Below, one piece after another: positions 5,666-14,846 of a stretch of 18,655 nt of DNA (position 1 is its first letter; the number at the start of each line of letters is the position of its first letter). The translations under genes and the position numbers were made by a program. Source of the DNA: an uncultured Paludibacter sp. (GTDB taxonomy: Bacteria > Bacteroidota > Bacteroidia > Bacteroidales > Paludibacteraceae); NCBI GenBank assembly GCA_937927845.1, contig CALFXE010000106.1:1-18655 (forward strand), read 5' to 3'. The notes below the pieces were generated by a model, which ran no database searches, had not been told where the DNA came from, and worked only from the letters and a program-made list of their open reading frames with translations.

Positions 5666-6928
5666 ATGAAAACGTACATAATAGGTTTATTTGTTGTTAT
5701 CGCAATAATATTTACCGGATGCAACTCCGGTCAAAAAAAAGACAATCAAAATTCACGGGATAAACATGAGCATGTAGATGGTGACGGACACGACCATTCA
5801 AATGAAAAAGACCACGATCATTCGGACGATGATGGGCATGACCATGCCAAAGATGGTAATCATTCCGAAGATGATGGGCACGGTCATGGAAAAGAAAGTG
5901 GAAGCATAGAAGAAATTGTCTTTTCCAAAGAGCAGGCAAAATTAGTCGGGCTTACTACTGAAGCTGTTTCTCCCGGAACTTTTTATCAAGCAATTAAAAC
6001 AAGCGGTCAGATACAGGCATCACAAGGGAATGAAGTTGTCATTGCAGCAACGTCCAATGGGATTGTATCTTTTACAAATCCCTCAATCACTGATGGTACT
6101 GCAATAAATGCAGGTCAATCGGTTGTTACTATATCTGCTAAAAAACTATTAGAGGGAGATCCGGCAGCTAAAGCAAAAATCGCCTACGACATTGCCCTTA
6201 AAGAATACCAAAGGGCAGAAGGTCTTGTAAAAGATCAGATTATTTCGGCGAAAGATTTTGAACAGTCTAAACTTCGTTATGAAACTGCAAAAACTGCATA
6301 CGAAGCGCAGGCTTCCAATATTACAGCATCAGGTATAAGCGTAACCTCCCCTATCAGCGGATATATAAAAAACAGATTGGTTGCACAGGGAGAATATGTT
6401 TCTGTCGGTCAACCGATAGCTACTGTTTCACAGAATAAGCGTTTGCAGTTAAGAGCAGAAGTATCGGAAAATAATTTCAAGATGCTGAAAACCATAAGCA
6501 GTGCCAATTTTAAGCCTGCTTATGATAATGTTGTTTATAAACTTTCCGATTTGAACGGACGTTTATTGTCATATGGTAAATCATCGGGAGAGCAGACGTT
6601 CTATATTCCGGTAACATTTGAATTTGACAATATCGGCGATATTATACCGGGTGCATTTACAGAAGTTTACCTGTTATCAAGCCCACAAGAAAATATAATC
6701 TCTGTTCCCGTATCTTCTGTAACGGAAGAACAGGGCTTGAACTTCGTTTATTTAAGACTGGACGAAGAAGGATATAAGAAACAGGAAGTAATACTTGGTC
6801 AAAATAATGGTGAAAGGGTACAAATACTTTCAGGACTGAAAAAAGGCGATGAAGTAGTTGTAAAAGGTGTCTATCAGGTAAAACTGGCTGCCACTTCATC
6901 AGTAATGCCTGAAGGACATTCACATTAA
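5666..6928 (+). CDS. czcB: RND efflux periplasmic adaptor (CzcB/CusB-like) with His-rich lipoprotein N-terminus
   Basis: 420 aa from ATG 5666; the frame extends to a TTG at 5624, but ATG 5666 begins a lipoprotein signal (KTYIIGLFVVIAIIFTGC, lipid anchor Cys19). Residues 34-74 hold eleven His in repeated DGHDH-like units with Asp/Glu, a likely metal-binding tail, and the protein ends GHSH. The core follows the membrane-fusion-protein order: N-terminal strands (~80-125), a lipoyl half and helical hairpin (~160-215, KEYQRAEGLVKDQIISAKDF), the second lipoyl half (VTSPISGYIKNRLVAQGEYV), beta-barrel and membrane-proximal domain (to ~410). It links the RND pump to the outer-membrane factor in the periplasm. 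18 bp separate it from the pump gene, so they are co-transcribed. The symbol reflects family; the metal is unproven. Confidence 0.88.
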   Translation: MKTYIIGLFVVIAIIFTGCNSGQKKDNQNSRDKHEHVDGDGHDHSNEKDHDHSDDDGHDHAKDGNHSEDDGHGHGKESGSIEEIVFSKEQAKLVGLTTEAVSPGTFYQAIKTSGQIQASQGNEVVIAATSNGIVSFTNPSITDGTAINAGQSVVTISAKKLLEGDPAAKAKIAYDIALKEYQRAEGLVKDQIISAKDFEQSKLRYETAKTAYEAQASNITASGISVTSPISGYIKNRLVAQGEYVSVGQPIATVSQNKRLQLRAEVSENNFKMLKTISSANFKPAYDNVVYKLSDLNGRLLSYGKSSGEQTFYIPVTFEFDNIGDIIPGAFTEVYLLSSPQENIISVPVSSVTEEQGLNFVYLRLDEEGYKKQEVILGQNNGERVQILSGLKKGDEVVVKGVYQVKLAATSSVMPEGHSH

Positions 6929-6946
6929 CCCTTAACACGAATTATT

Positions 6947-9900
6947 ATGTTGAACAAAATAATTAAATTCTCGCTAAACAACCGGATGGTTGTTTTAGTG
7001 GCATCCGTATTATTAATGTTGGCAGGAACTTATACTGCCGTTAATATGGAAGTCGATGTATTCCCGGATTTGAATGCACCGACAGTCGTTGTGATGACAG
7101 AAGCAAAGGGTATGGCACCCGAAGAAGTTGAACGTTTGGTAAGTTTTCCTGTTGAAACAGCATTGAACGGAGCGACAGATGTGCGCCGTGTGCGTTCATC
7201 TTCTACCACAGGATTTTCCATTGTATGGGTTGAATTTAATTGGGGAACGGACATCTATCGAGCCAGACAGATTGTGTCTGAAAAATTATCCGTAGTAAAA
7301 GATGATTTGCCCTCCAATGTTGGTAATCCGACATTAGGGCCACAGTCATCCATTTTGGGAGAATTAATGATAATCGGTCTTACTGCAGATTCCACTTCAT
7401 TACAGGACTTACGAACATTAGCAGACTGGACAATCCGCCCCCGTTTATTATCGACAGGCGGTGTAGCACAAGTTACTGTAATAGGAGGTGAAATTAAGGA
7501 GTATCAGATTTTACTTAACCCTGAAAAGATGAAACACTACGGAATCGGGTTGAATGAAGTGATAGAAGTAGTTACTGAAATGAATCAGAATGCCGCCGGA
7601 GGTGTTTTGTATGAATATGGAAACGAGTATATCATACGTGGGGTACTTTCTACCAATAAGGTTTCAGCATTAGGTAAAGCAGTCATCAAAACCGTTAATG
7701 ATATTCCCATACTTTTGGAAAACATAGCAGATGTACAAATAGGAGATAAGGCACCTAAGCTGGGTATTGCTTCAAATGATGGTAAACCTGCTGTGTTGAT
7801 GACGATAACCAAACAGCCCGCGACAAGCACACTGGATTTAACAGACAAACTGGATGAATCCCTTGCAGAATTACAGCAGACATTACCTGCTGACGTGAAA
7901 ATTTCCACCGATATTTTCCGCCAAGCCCGTTTCATTGACAATTCAATTAATAACGTGCAAAAATCTTTATACGAAGGAGGGATTTTTGTAGTAATCATAT
8001 TGGTTATCTTTTTGATGAACGCCCGTACAACCGTTATTTCGCTTGTTACGATTCCGCTTGCATTAGTTTTTGCCATACTTTCCCTTAAATTCATGGGTTT
8101 GACTATCAATACCATGAGCTTAGGCGGTATGGCTATTGCTATCGGTTCTTTGGTCGATGATGCTATTGTGGACGTTGAAAATGTATTTAAACGGCTACGG
8201 GAAAACAGACAGAAGCCAAAAGAAGAACAAAAAACGGTATTGACCATTGTTTTTGAAGCGTCAAAAGAGGTACGTATGCCTATTCTTTACTCAACGCTTA
8301 TCATTATTGCCAGTTTTGTTCCTCTGTTTTTCCTTTCAGGAATGGAAGGACGTATGCTTGCTCCTCTGGGAGTAGCATTTATCATGGCATTGATTGCCTC
8401 TACGGTTGTTGCTCTTACGCTTACACCTGTATTGTGTAGCTATTTATTAGGTAAACCCCGAAAAGGAGACAAACCCGAACGTGAGCCTTATATTGTCAGG
8501 AAAGTGAAAATTGTATATGAAAAAGCCCTAAAATGGGCACTCACTCATAAAAAATGGGTACTTGGTATAACAGGTGGTGTTCTGGTGGCTGCTGTAATCA
8601 TGTTTTTTACATTAGGTAGAAGTTTTTTACCCCCATTCAACGAAGGTTCTTTTACAATTAGTGTGAGTACAATGCCGGGAATATCCCTTGCAGAATCCGA
8701 TAAAATGGGGCGCATAGCCGAAAATATTCTGCTTTCTGTTCCTGAAATACAAACCGTAGGACGTAAAACTGGACGTGCAGAACTGGATGAACACGCTTTG
8801 GGCGTAAACGTATCAGAAATTGAAGCTCCGTTCATTCTTGACAAACGTTCCAAAGATGAAGTATTAGCCGAAATAAGGGAAAAATTGAAAGTATTGCCGG
8901 GTGTCAATATAGAAATCGGACAACCTATTTCACATCGTATCGATGCAATGCTATCGGGAACACGGGCTAATATTGCTATCAAACTGTTCGGAACAGATCT
9001 GAATAAAATGTTTGCTTTGGGAAATCAAATCAAGGCTTCTATTGAAGACATTGAAGGCATTGCCGATTTGAATGTGGAACAGCAGATAGAGCGTCCACAA
9101 TTAAAGATAGAACCGAAAAGGGAAGTAATGGCTAAATACGGCATTACCTTACCCGAATTTGCAGAGATTGTCAATATAATGTTGGCAGGGGAAGTTGTTT
9201 CGCAGGTCTATGAAGAAAACAGGTCTTTCGACCTTACCTTGAAAGTGAATGATGACAGCCGGGAAACAGCCGACAGGATTAAGAACCTGATTGTAGATGC
9301 CAACGGACGTAAAATACCATTAGGTAATATTGCTGAAATAACTTCGACGACAGGCCCCAATACGATTAACAGAGAGAATGTCGCCCGGAAGATTGTTATT
9401 TCAGCCAATGTCGCAGGACGTGATTTAAGAGGTGTGGTAAATGATATTCAAAAGACGGTAAATGAAGAAATAACTTTGCCGGAAGGCTATCATATTGAGT
9501 ATGGCGGACAGTTTGAAAGTGAACAGGCTGCTTCCCGTACCTTGCTCATCACATCAATCTTTTCTATTTTGGTGATATTCCTGTTATTGTATGCGCAATT
9601 CAAGAGCATAAACCAATCCGCCGTTATTCTTCTGAATCTCCCATTAGCTTTAATTGGTGGCGTATTTACCATATTCTTTACTACTGGGGTTATGAGTATT
9701 CCTGCTATTATTGGTTTTATATCGCTTTTCGGTATTGCCACCCGAAACGGAATGCTTTTAATATCTCGTTACAATGACTTGGTTGCAGAAGGTTATAGTA
9801 AAATGGAAAGCGTAATACACGGTTCATTAGACCGTTTGAACCCAATCCTGATGACAGCATTAACTTCCGGTCTTGCGCTTATTCCGCTTGCTTTAGGCGG

Positions 9901-10081
9901 TGATCTTCCGGGTAATGAAATACAAAGCCCGATGGCGCAGGTTATTCTCGGAGGATTGCTTACATCTACGCTTTTGAATGGTTTTATAATTCCTATCATG
10001 TTTCTGATGACCAACAGAAAAATGGTTGCAACAGAAGTTTTGGAAGAGAGTGAGAATGAAAATGAAGAAAACAATAAATAA
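6947..10081 (+). CDS. czcA: Heavy-metal RND efflux pump (CzcA/CusA family)
   Basis: 1044 aa, full length for the HME-RND family, an inner-membrane proton antiporter that exports cations from the periplasm or inner membrane. The N-terminus (SLNNRMVVLVASVLLMLAG) is transmembrane helix 1, followed by the porter loop DVFPDLNAPTVVV. The helix-4 signature GGMAIAIGSLVDDAIVDVEN (393-412) carries Asp404/Asp405 and Glu411. Its GG.AIAIG part is CusA-like. However, the Met residues that bind Cu/Ag in CusA are not evident at the corresponding places (EGSFTISVSTMPG, ALGVNVSEIE, RIDAMLSG), so a divalent-cation substrate such as Zn, Co or Cd is favoured. The second large loop and helices 7-12 are complete. 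Gene order adaptor-pump-outer-membrane factor is standard; the next gene begins 7 bp after the stop. Confidence 0.92.
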   Translation: MLNKIIKFSLNNRMVVLVASVLLMLAGTYTAVNMEVDVFPDLNAPTVVVMTEAKGMAPEEVERLVSFPVETALNGATDVRRVRSSSTTGFSIVWVEFNWGTDIYRARQIVSEKLSVVKDDLPSNVGNPTLGPQSSILGELMIIGLTADSTSLQDLRTLADWTIRPRLLSTGGVAQVTVIGGEIKEYQILLNPEKMKHYGIGLNEVIEVVTEMNQNAAGGVLYEYGNEYIIRGVLSTNKVSALGKAVIKTVNDIPILLENIADVQIGDKAPKLGIASNDGKPAVLMTITKQPATSTLDLTDKLDESLAELQQTLPADVKISTDIFRQARFIDNSINNVQKSLYEGGIFVVIILVIFLMNARTTVISLVTIPLALVFAILSLKFMGLTINTMSLGGMAIAIGSLVDDAIVDVENVFKRLRENRQKPKEEQKTVLTIVFEASKEVRMPILYSTLIIIASFVPLFFLSGMEGRMLAPLGVAFIMALIASTVVALTLTPVLCSYLLGKPRKGDKPEREPYIVRKVKIVYEKALKWALTHKKWVLGITGGVLVAAVIMFFTLGRSFLPPFNEGSFTISVSTMPGISLAESDKMGRIAENILLSVPEIQTVGRKTGRAELDEHALGVNVSEIEAPFILDKRSKDEVLAEIREKLKVLPGVNIEIGQPISHRIDAMLSGTRANIAIKLFGTDLNKMFALGNQIKASIEDIEGIADLNVEQQIERPQLKIEPKREVMAKYGITLPEFAEIVNIMLAGEVVSQVYEENRSFDLTLKVNDDSRETADRIKNLIVDANGRKIPLGNIAEITSTTGPNTINRENVARKIVISANVAGRDLRGVVNDIQKTVNEEITLPEGYHIEYGGQFESEQAASRTLLITSIFSILVIFLLLYAQFKSINQSAVILLNLPLALIGGVFTIFFTTGVMSIPAIIGFISLFGIATRNGMLLISRYNDLVAEGYSKMESVIHGSLDRLNPILMTALTSGLALIPLALGGDLPGNEIQSPMAQVILGGLLTSTLLNGFIIPIMFLMTNRKMVATEVLEESENENEENNK

Positions 10082-10088
10082 GATTCAA

Positions 10089-11267
10089 ATGAAAACGATC
10101 ATAATAACCATATTGATATTGTTCACGGGCATTACCTTGAATGCTCAAACAAATATCAACTCTGTATTGACTTCGATAGAAGAAAACAATACAACATTAA
10201 AATCGCTCCGTGAAAGTGCGGATGCGCAGAAGTTAGAAAATAGAACGGGTATTTATCTTGATAATCCGGAAGTGGGCTTCAATTATCTGTGGGGAAATCC
10301 CACAGATATTGGGAACCGTACCGATTTGAGCGTATCACAGACTTTTGATATTCCTACCATAACCGGAATGAAAGGCAGGTTAGCTAATGGGAGGAATGAT
10401 TTGGTGGAGTGGCAGTATAAATCCGACCGAATGAATATTCTTTTGGAAGCAAAACAGTATTGTACCGAATTGATATATTACAATGCCTTGAAAAAAGAGT
10501 TGGATTTACGTTTGCAACACGCCCAAACAATCGCTTCGGGATATAAAGAACGTATGGATAGAGGCGATGCAAATATATTGGAATATAACAAAGTAAGTCT
10601 GAATTTATCAACTGTACAAGGCGAAATATCCCGTATCGACGTTGAGCGGAATGCCTTGTTATCGCAACTGAAAAGGCTGAACGGGGGAATTGATGTAGTA
10701 TTGAATGATACGCAATATAATCAGGTTGAACTCCCTTTGAATTTTGAAGACTGGTATGTTCAGGCGGAAGAAAAGAATCCTGTTCTCGCCTATGTAAAGC
10801 AGGAAATAGAAGTCAGTAAAAAACAGGTATCGTTGAGTAAAGCTATGGGGTTGCCTACTTTTTCGGCAGGTTATATGAGTGAAAAAGTAGTCGGTCAGCG
10901 CTTTCAGGGGATTTCTCTGGGTGTATCAATTCCATTGTGGGAAAATAAAAACAGGGTAAAACAAGCTAAAGCTGCTGTCAGGGCTGCCGAATCACGGCAA
11001 AAAGACAGTAAACAGCAGTTTTACAGCCAAATTCAGATATTGTACAATCGGGCATTTGGATTGAAGCTGACAGCCGATAATTACCGAAAATCACTCATCA
11101 ATGTTAATAATACCGATTTGCTAAAAAGGGCACTTGATGCCGGAGAAATTTCCCTGCTTGAATACATGGTTGAAATTGGTTTGTATTATGATACGGTTAA
11201 TCAGGCATTGGAAGCCGAAAGGGATTATCAAAAGGCTTTTGCTGAACTATCAGCCGTAGAACTCTAA
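10089..11267 (+). CDS. czcC: Outer-membrane efflux factor (CzcC/TolC family)
   Basis: 392 aa from ATG 10089, 7 bp after the pump stop. In-frame starts at 10056 and 10062 would overlap the pump gene and place basic residues before the signal peptide. The chosen start gives a clean signal peptide (KTIIITILILFTGITLNAQ). The rest shows the TolC-family plan: two long coiled-coil helical hairpins (for example YNALKKELDLRLQHAQTIAS and RAAESRQKDSKQQFYSQIQI) with short beta-barrel strands between (FSAGYMSEKVV, GISLGVSIPLWENKNR). It forms the trimeric outer-membrane and periplasmic exit duct for the RND pump. The conserved YNKVSLNL segment after a glycine/aspartate turn (GDANILE) is typical of CzcC/CusC proteins in this phylum. 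11 bp separate it from the next gene. Confidence 0.88.
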   Translation: MKTIIITILILFTGITLNAQTNINSVLTSIEENNTTLKSLRESADAQKLENRTGIYLDNPEVGFNYLWGNPTDIGNRTDLSVSQTFDIPTITGMKGRLANGRNDLVEWQYKSDRMNILLEAKQYCTELIYYNALKKELDLRLQHAQTIASGYKERMDRGDANILEYNKVSLNLSTVQGEISRIDVERNALLSQLKRLNGGIDVVLNDTQYNQVELPLNFEDWYVQAEEKNPVLAYVKQEIEVSKKQVSLSKAMGLPTFSAGYMSEKVVGQRFQGISLGVSIPLWENKNRVKQAKAAVRAAESRQKDSKQQFYSQIQILYNRAFGLKLTADNYRKSLINVNNTDLLKRALDAGEISLLEYMVEIGLYYDTVNQALEAERDYQKAFAELSAVEL

Positions 11268-11278
11268 AATGGGATGCC

Positions 11279-11548
11279 ATGAAAAAGCAGCAAAATAAAA
11301 AGAAGGGCAATAGCATTGCCAAAAAAAAGAAATTAAGCTCAAAGGCTAAAAAATGGATTATAGTAACAAGTATTGCCGTTGGAGTAATATTAGGCGTTTT
11401 ACTGTGGTACTTTGTTACCAGATGTGGGAATCCTCATTGTTTCTTTCATAATTGGCCACTAAAAGAGGTTTTATTCTTTGGGATTTTCTTTGCTCTTATG
11501 CCATTTGCGTTTTTTAATGAGGACTTGTACAAGAAGTATAAACAATAA
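11279..11548 (+). CDS. Small two-helix membrane protein with RCGNPHC motif
   Basis: 89 aa; I do not recognise a named family. The N-terminus (1-25) has a dozen lysines, followed by transmembrane helix 1 (~26-46, WIIVTSIAVGVILGVLLWYF). A short loop carries Cys49, His53, Cys54 and His57 (RCGNPHCFFHNWP), then helix 2 (~62-79, EVLFFGIFFALMPFAFF), and a charged tail. With a lysine-rich N-terminus in the cytoplasm, the Cys/His loop would face the periplasm, where it could bind metal. It lies between the outer-membrane factor (11 bp away) and the metal ATPase (12 bp away) on the same strand, so it is surely co-transcribed and could be an accessory subunit or periplasmic metal hand-off factor. That role is inference only. 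Confidence 0.7.
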   Translation: MKKQQNKKKGNSIAKKKKLSSKAKKWIIVTSIAVGVILGVLLWYFVTRCGNPHCFFHNWPLKEVLFFGIFFALMPFAFFNEDLYKKYKQ

Positions 11549-11560
11549 ATTATAATAATT

Positions 11561-13504
11561 ATGAGTAATTGCAGTAGTGGTAGTTGTTCAGTAAACACTA
11601 CCGGAAAAGAAGAAAATTTTTCGCAAAAGAAAGCATATATAAGGGCTGCCATTTCATTTGTCATGTTAATAGCAGGCATAATCTTTTCTACCGCAGACCT
11701 GTCTTTCTTTTCAAATAATTGGATAAGGTTGGCATGGTATATAATAGCATATATTCCGGTTGGAATACCTGTAATTATAGAAGCATGGGAAAGTATTCGC
11801 CAGAAAGATATTTTCAGCGAATATACATTAATGAGCATCGCAACTATCGGGGCATTCTTCATTGGAGAATACCCCGAAGGGGTTGCCGTGATGCTGTTCT
11901 ACGCTGTGGGAGAGCTGTTTCAGGATAGTGCAGTAAACCGAGCAAAAAGAAGTATCAGTGCATTGCTTGATGTACGTCCCGAAACAGCAACAGTTATTAA
12001 GATGGATAAAACCGAAGCGGTTTCGCCGGAAAATGTAAATGTAGGTGATATAGTAGAAGTGAAGGTAGGCGAAAGAGTTCCTCTTGACGGAATTTTACTG
12101 AACGAATCGGCATCTTTTAATACTTCGGCACTAACTGGCGAGAGCGTTCCCAGAACGATACGGAAAAGTGAAGAAGTATTTGCTGGTATGATACTTACTG
12201 ACAATGTATCAAGAATTGAGGTTACAAAACCGTTCGGCATGAGTGCTTTGGCTCGTATTCTTGACCTTGTTCAGAACGCAACCGAAAAGAAAGCACCTGC
12301 TGAACAGTTCATTCGTAAGTTTGCCCGAATATATACTCCGATAGTGGTCGCATTGGCAGCACTGATTGTATTGTTGCCATTAGCATATTCTGCTATCAAT
12401 CCCACATTCGATTATGTCTTTTATGACTGGATTTATAGAGGGCTTGTATTCTTGGTAATATCTTGTCCGTGTGCATTGGTAATAAGTATTCCGCTTGGCT
12501 ATTTTGGCGGTATAGGAGCCGCTTCGAGGAATGGTATATTGTTTAAGGGAAGCAACTATCTGGAAGCAATTACAAAAGTCAATACGGTGGTAATGGATAA
12601 AACGGGAACGCTGACACAAGGTGTTTTCAGTGTTCAGAAGATAGTCCCTGCAAACCATATTATTGAAACAGACTTAATAAGTCTCGTTGCTTCAATAGAA
12701 ACGCAAAGTACGCATCCGATAGCTAAAGCGATTGTTGAATATGCCAATCAGCAGAATCTTGAAGTTATTAAACCGGAGATTGTAAATGAAATTGCAGGCT
12801 ATGGGCTTCAAGCATCAATCGACAAGAAAATAGTATTGGTAGGTAATCCCAAATTATTGATTAAAAACAGTATTGAATTTCCTGTGGAGATTACTACAAT
12901 ACCCGAAACGATTGTTGTTTGTGCCATTGACGGGCTATATGCAGGCTACATCCTTGTGGCGGATGCACCTAAAGAAGATGCAGCCGTAGCCATAAATGCT
13001 TTAAGGGAATTAGGTATCAAAAATATCGTAATGCTTTCCGGCGACAAACAGGCTATCGTTTCAAAACTGGCAACAGAACTAAACATCGGTCAGGCTTATG
13101 GCGATTTACTTCCCGAAGGGAAAGTCGAGTATGTAGAACAATTGAAGTCTAATCCTTTAAATAACATCGCATTTGTTGGCGACGGAATAAATGATGCTCC
13201 CGTTCTTGCCATGAGTGATGTAGGTATAGCTATGGGGGGATTGGGTAGCGATGTTGCTATCGAAACAGCAGACGTTATCATACAAACAGACCAACCGAGC
13301 CGGATAGCAACTGCAATCAGGATCGGAAAAGCAACCCGCCGGATTGTCATACAAAATATAAGTTTGGCTTTCGGCGTAAAACTTATTGTGTTGATTTTGG
13401 GCGCAGGAGGGGTTGCTACTTTATGGGAAGCGGTATTTGCCGACGTGGGAGTGTCATTATTGGCAATACTAAATGCAATAAGGATTTTGCGGATGAAACT
13501 TTAA
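11561..13504 (+). CDS. zntA: P1B-type heavy-metal ATPase, Zn/Cd type, no HMA domain
   Basis: 647 aa. Exports soft divalent cations from the cytoplasm at the cost of ATP. Motifs: TGES (192-195, actuator), CPC in the membrane (302-304), phosphorylated Asp346 in DKTGTLT, HP (385-386), GDGINDAP (540-547). The last helix, EAVFADVGVSLLAILNAIRI, has the Asp typical of Zn/Cd/Pb transporters (P1B-2) rather than the copper pattern. There is no N-terminal HMA domain; instead a short start, MSNCSSGSCSVN, offers two Cys. It is the last cargo gene, 12 bp after the small membrane protein, and completes a two-stage route: cytoplasm to periplasm here, then outward by the RND system. No terminator is visible before IS copy 2. 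Confidence 0.9.
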   Translation: MSNCSSGSCSVNTTGKEENFSQKKAYIRAAISFVMLIAGIIFSTADLSFFSNNWIRLAWYIIAYIPVGIPVIIEAWESIRQKDIFSEYTLMSIATIGAFFIGEYPEGVAVMLFYAVGELFQDSAVNRAKRSISALLDVRPETATVIKMDKTEAVSPENVNVGDIVEVKVGERVPLDGILLNESASFNTSALTGESVPRTIRKSEEVFAGMILTDNVSRIEVTKPFGMSALARILDLVQNATEKKAPAEQFIRKFARIYTPIVVALAALIVLLPLAYSAINPTFDYVFYDWIYRGLVFLVISCPCALVISIPLGYFGGIGAASRNGILFKGSNYLEAITKVNTVVMDKTGTLTQGVFSVQKIVPANHIIETDLISLVASIETQSTHPIAKAIVEYANQQNLEVIKPEIVNEIAGYGLQASIDKKIVLVGNPKLLIKNSIEFPVEITTIPETIVVCAIDGLYAGYILVADAPKEDAAVAINALRELGIKNIVMLSGDKQAIVSKLATELNIGQAYGDLLPEGKVEYVEQLKSNPLNNIAFVGDGINDAPVLAMSDVGIAMGGLGSDVAIETADVIIQTDQPSRIATAIRIGKATRRIVIQNISLAFGVKLIVLILGAGGVATLWEAVFADVGVSLLAILNAIRILRMKL

Positions 13505-13544
13505 ATATGTCCGTTTTATGATTTTGGGAATAAATATGTTAGTA

Positions 13545-13565
13545 CATGACTGTCCACTAAAAATT
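13545..13565 (+). repeat. Terminal inverted repeat, IS copy 2 left end
   Basis: Same 21 bp as copy 1 left end. Bases outside it differ from copy 1, which fixes the element boundary at C of CATGACTG. Confidence 0.75.
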
Positions 13566-14723
13566 TAAGGACAGTTGTTGGTTATACAAAAGTTCTTTGA
13601 AATCGTTATTTTCAGCATTGTTAAAAAGTTCAATCATTGATGTTTTATCAAGGAGCGATATCCCTAGCACCTGTAATACTTCATAAGTTGACCGATTGAT
13701 TTTCAGATCATGCTCTACAATGGCAACCAGGCAATAAGTAATGATTGCAGAACAAACTTGAATCCTAACCGCGTTTTCAGATGTTCCCCAAAAGGATTTG
13801 ATTTTCAGATGTTGCTTTATCCATTTGAAAAACAGCTCAATCTGCCAGCGATTTTTATAAAGTAATGCCACTTGTTCTGCGGTTATTTCCATATTATTGG
13901 TAAGGAAAGTAAATGGTCTGCGTGTTTCTACATCATAATATCTGACTCGCCTAAAATTTTCCGGGTAATCAAGATATGAATAGAATGCATCAAGTCTTAC
14001 AAGATGGTCGCTTATGATGATTTCTGGACAATTATCTCGTTTAAGGTCTTTCAGAATCTCGATTTTAAGGTTCCTTTTTGCTCTTATAACAAAATATGCA
14101 GAATGCCTTGACACATTGTATAGTCTTGAACAGTCCATATAAGCCCTATCGAAAATATAATATGCTCCATATTCATAAGGGATTACATCCATCGCATTCA
14201 TGTCGTGAACAGACGCAGACGTTATATGGACAAAAGCCGGTATCTGAGTTGTGATATCATAAAGAGTATGAAGTTTAATGCCTCCTTTTGTTGAACGGAA
14301 TTTTGCCCACCAAAAAACGCTTAAACACAGATCTATGGTAGTAGAATCAAATGCGTAGACTTTACCTTGAATTTCAAAGTCGGTATTCGCCCTTTTCTTT
14401 CTGGCAATATCTATAAGATAATAGGCAAATTCTTCAAATATTCTATAGTCTCTGTTCTCATTCGCTTTAGACAGATTGCTTCTGGTCACATTTTTACCGA
14501 GTCCTAAGTGATAACATTTTGATCTATGGGCGTCAATTGCAACTATCAAATCTCGCAAACTTTCCCTGTTGGTAAGTTGTCCGAACATCATGGCAAGCAG
14601 TTGGTTCCAGCAGGTAAAATGTTTTACATATCTATTTCCGTCATATTTATTGACTATTGCATCAAAAATACGTTGTGGAAGAAACTCAACTAATTGCGCG
14701 AAAACATATTTACCTGTAAACAT
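13557..14723 (-). CDS. IS4-family transposase, copy 2
   Basis: 388 aa, identical in every residue to the transposase at 3214-4380: same N-terminal DUF4372-like domain, same DDE candidates (FDSTT, FDRAY, and Glu within RWQIELFFKW), same stop codon within the terminal repeat. It is intact, so either copy could supply transposase for the whole island. Complete identity between two 1.3-kb copies implies a recent duplication or continuing gene conversion. Confidence 0.92.
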   Translation of the reverse strand: MFTGKYVFAQLVEFLPQRIFDAIVNKYDGNRYVKHFTCWNQLLAMMFGQLTNRESLRDLIVAIDAHRSKCYHLGLGKNVTRSNLSKANENRDYRIFEEFAYYLIDIARKKRANTDFEIQGKVYAFDSTTIDLCLSVFWWAKFRSTKGGIKLHTLYDITTQIPAFVHITSASVHDMNAMDVIPYEYGAYYIFDRAYMDCSRLYNVSRHSAYFVIRAKRNLKIEILKDLKRDNCPEIIISDHLVRLDAFYSYLDYPENFRRVRYYDVETRRPFTFLTNNMEITAEQVALLYKNRWQIELFFKWIKQHLKIKSFWGTSENAVRIQVCSAIITYCLVAIVEHDLKINRSTYEVLQVLGISLLDKTSMIELFNNAENNDFKELLYNQQLSLNF

Positions 14724-14825
14724 TGCCTAAGATATTAATCTCGGCTAAATTATTAAATTCAAGTCGTCACGCAACAAAAAAGCTTATAACTTGCTAAATT
14801 ATAACGATTTCAAAGAACGAAAATT

Positions 14826-14846
14826 AATTTTTAGTGGACACTAATG
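14826..14846 (-). repeat. Terminal inverted repeat, IS copy 2 right end
   Basis: Same as copy 1 right end; the two copies diverge after 14847. Confidence 0.75.

Noticed and set aside
5712..5939. His-rich 75-aa frame on the minus strand opposite the adaptor gene
   Set aside because: It is the antisense shadow of the CAT/GAT-rich His repeat of the lipoprotein adaptor; no start signals and the sense gene is convincing.
6947..10081. Naming the pump cusA (copper/silver)
   Set aside because: The helix-4 motif is partly CusA-like, but the Met residues that define Cu/Ag binding are not evident and the neighbours (Zn/Cd ATPase, Fur-type regulator) favour divalent cations.
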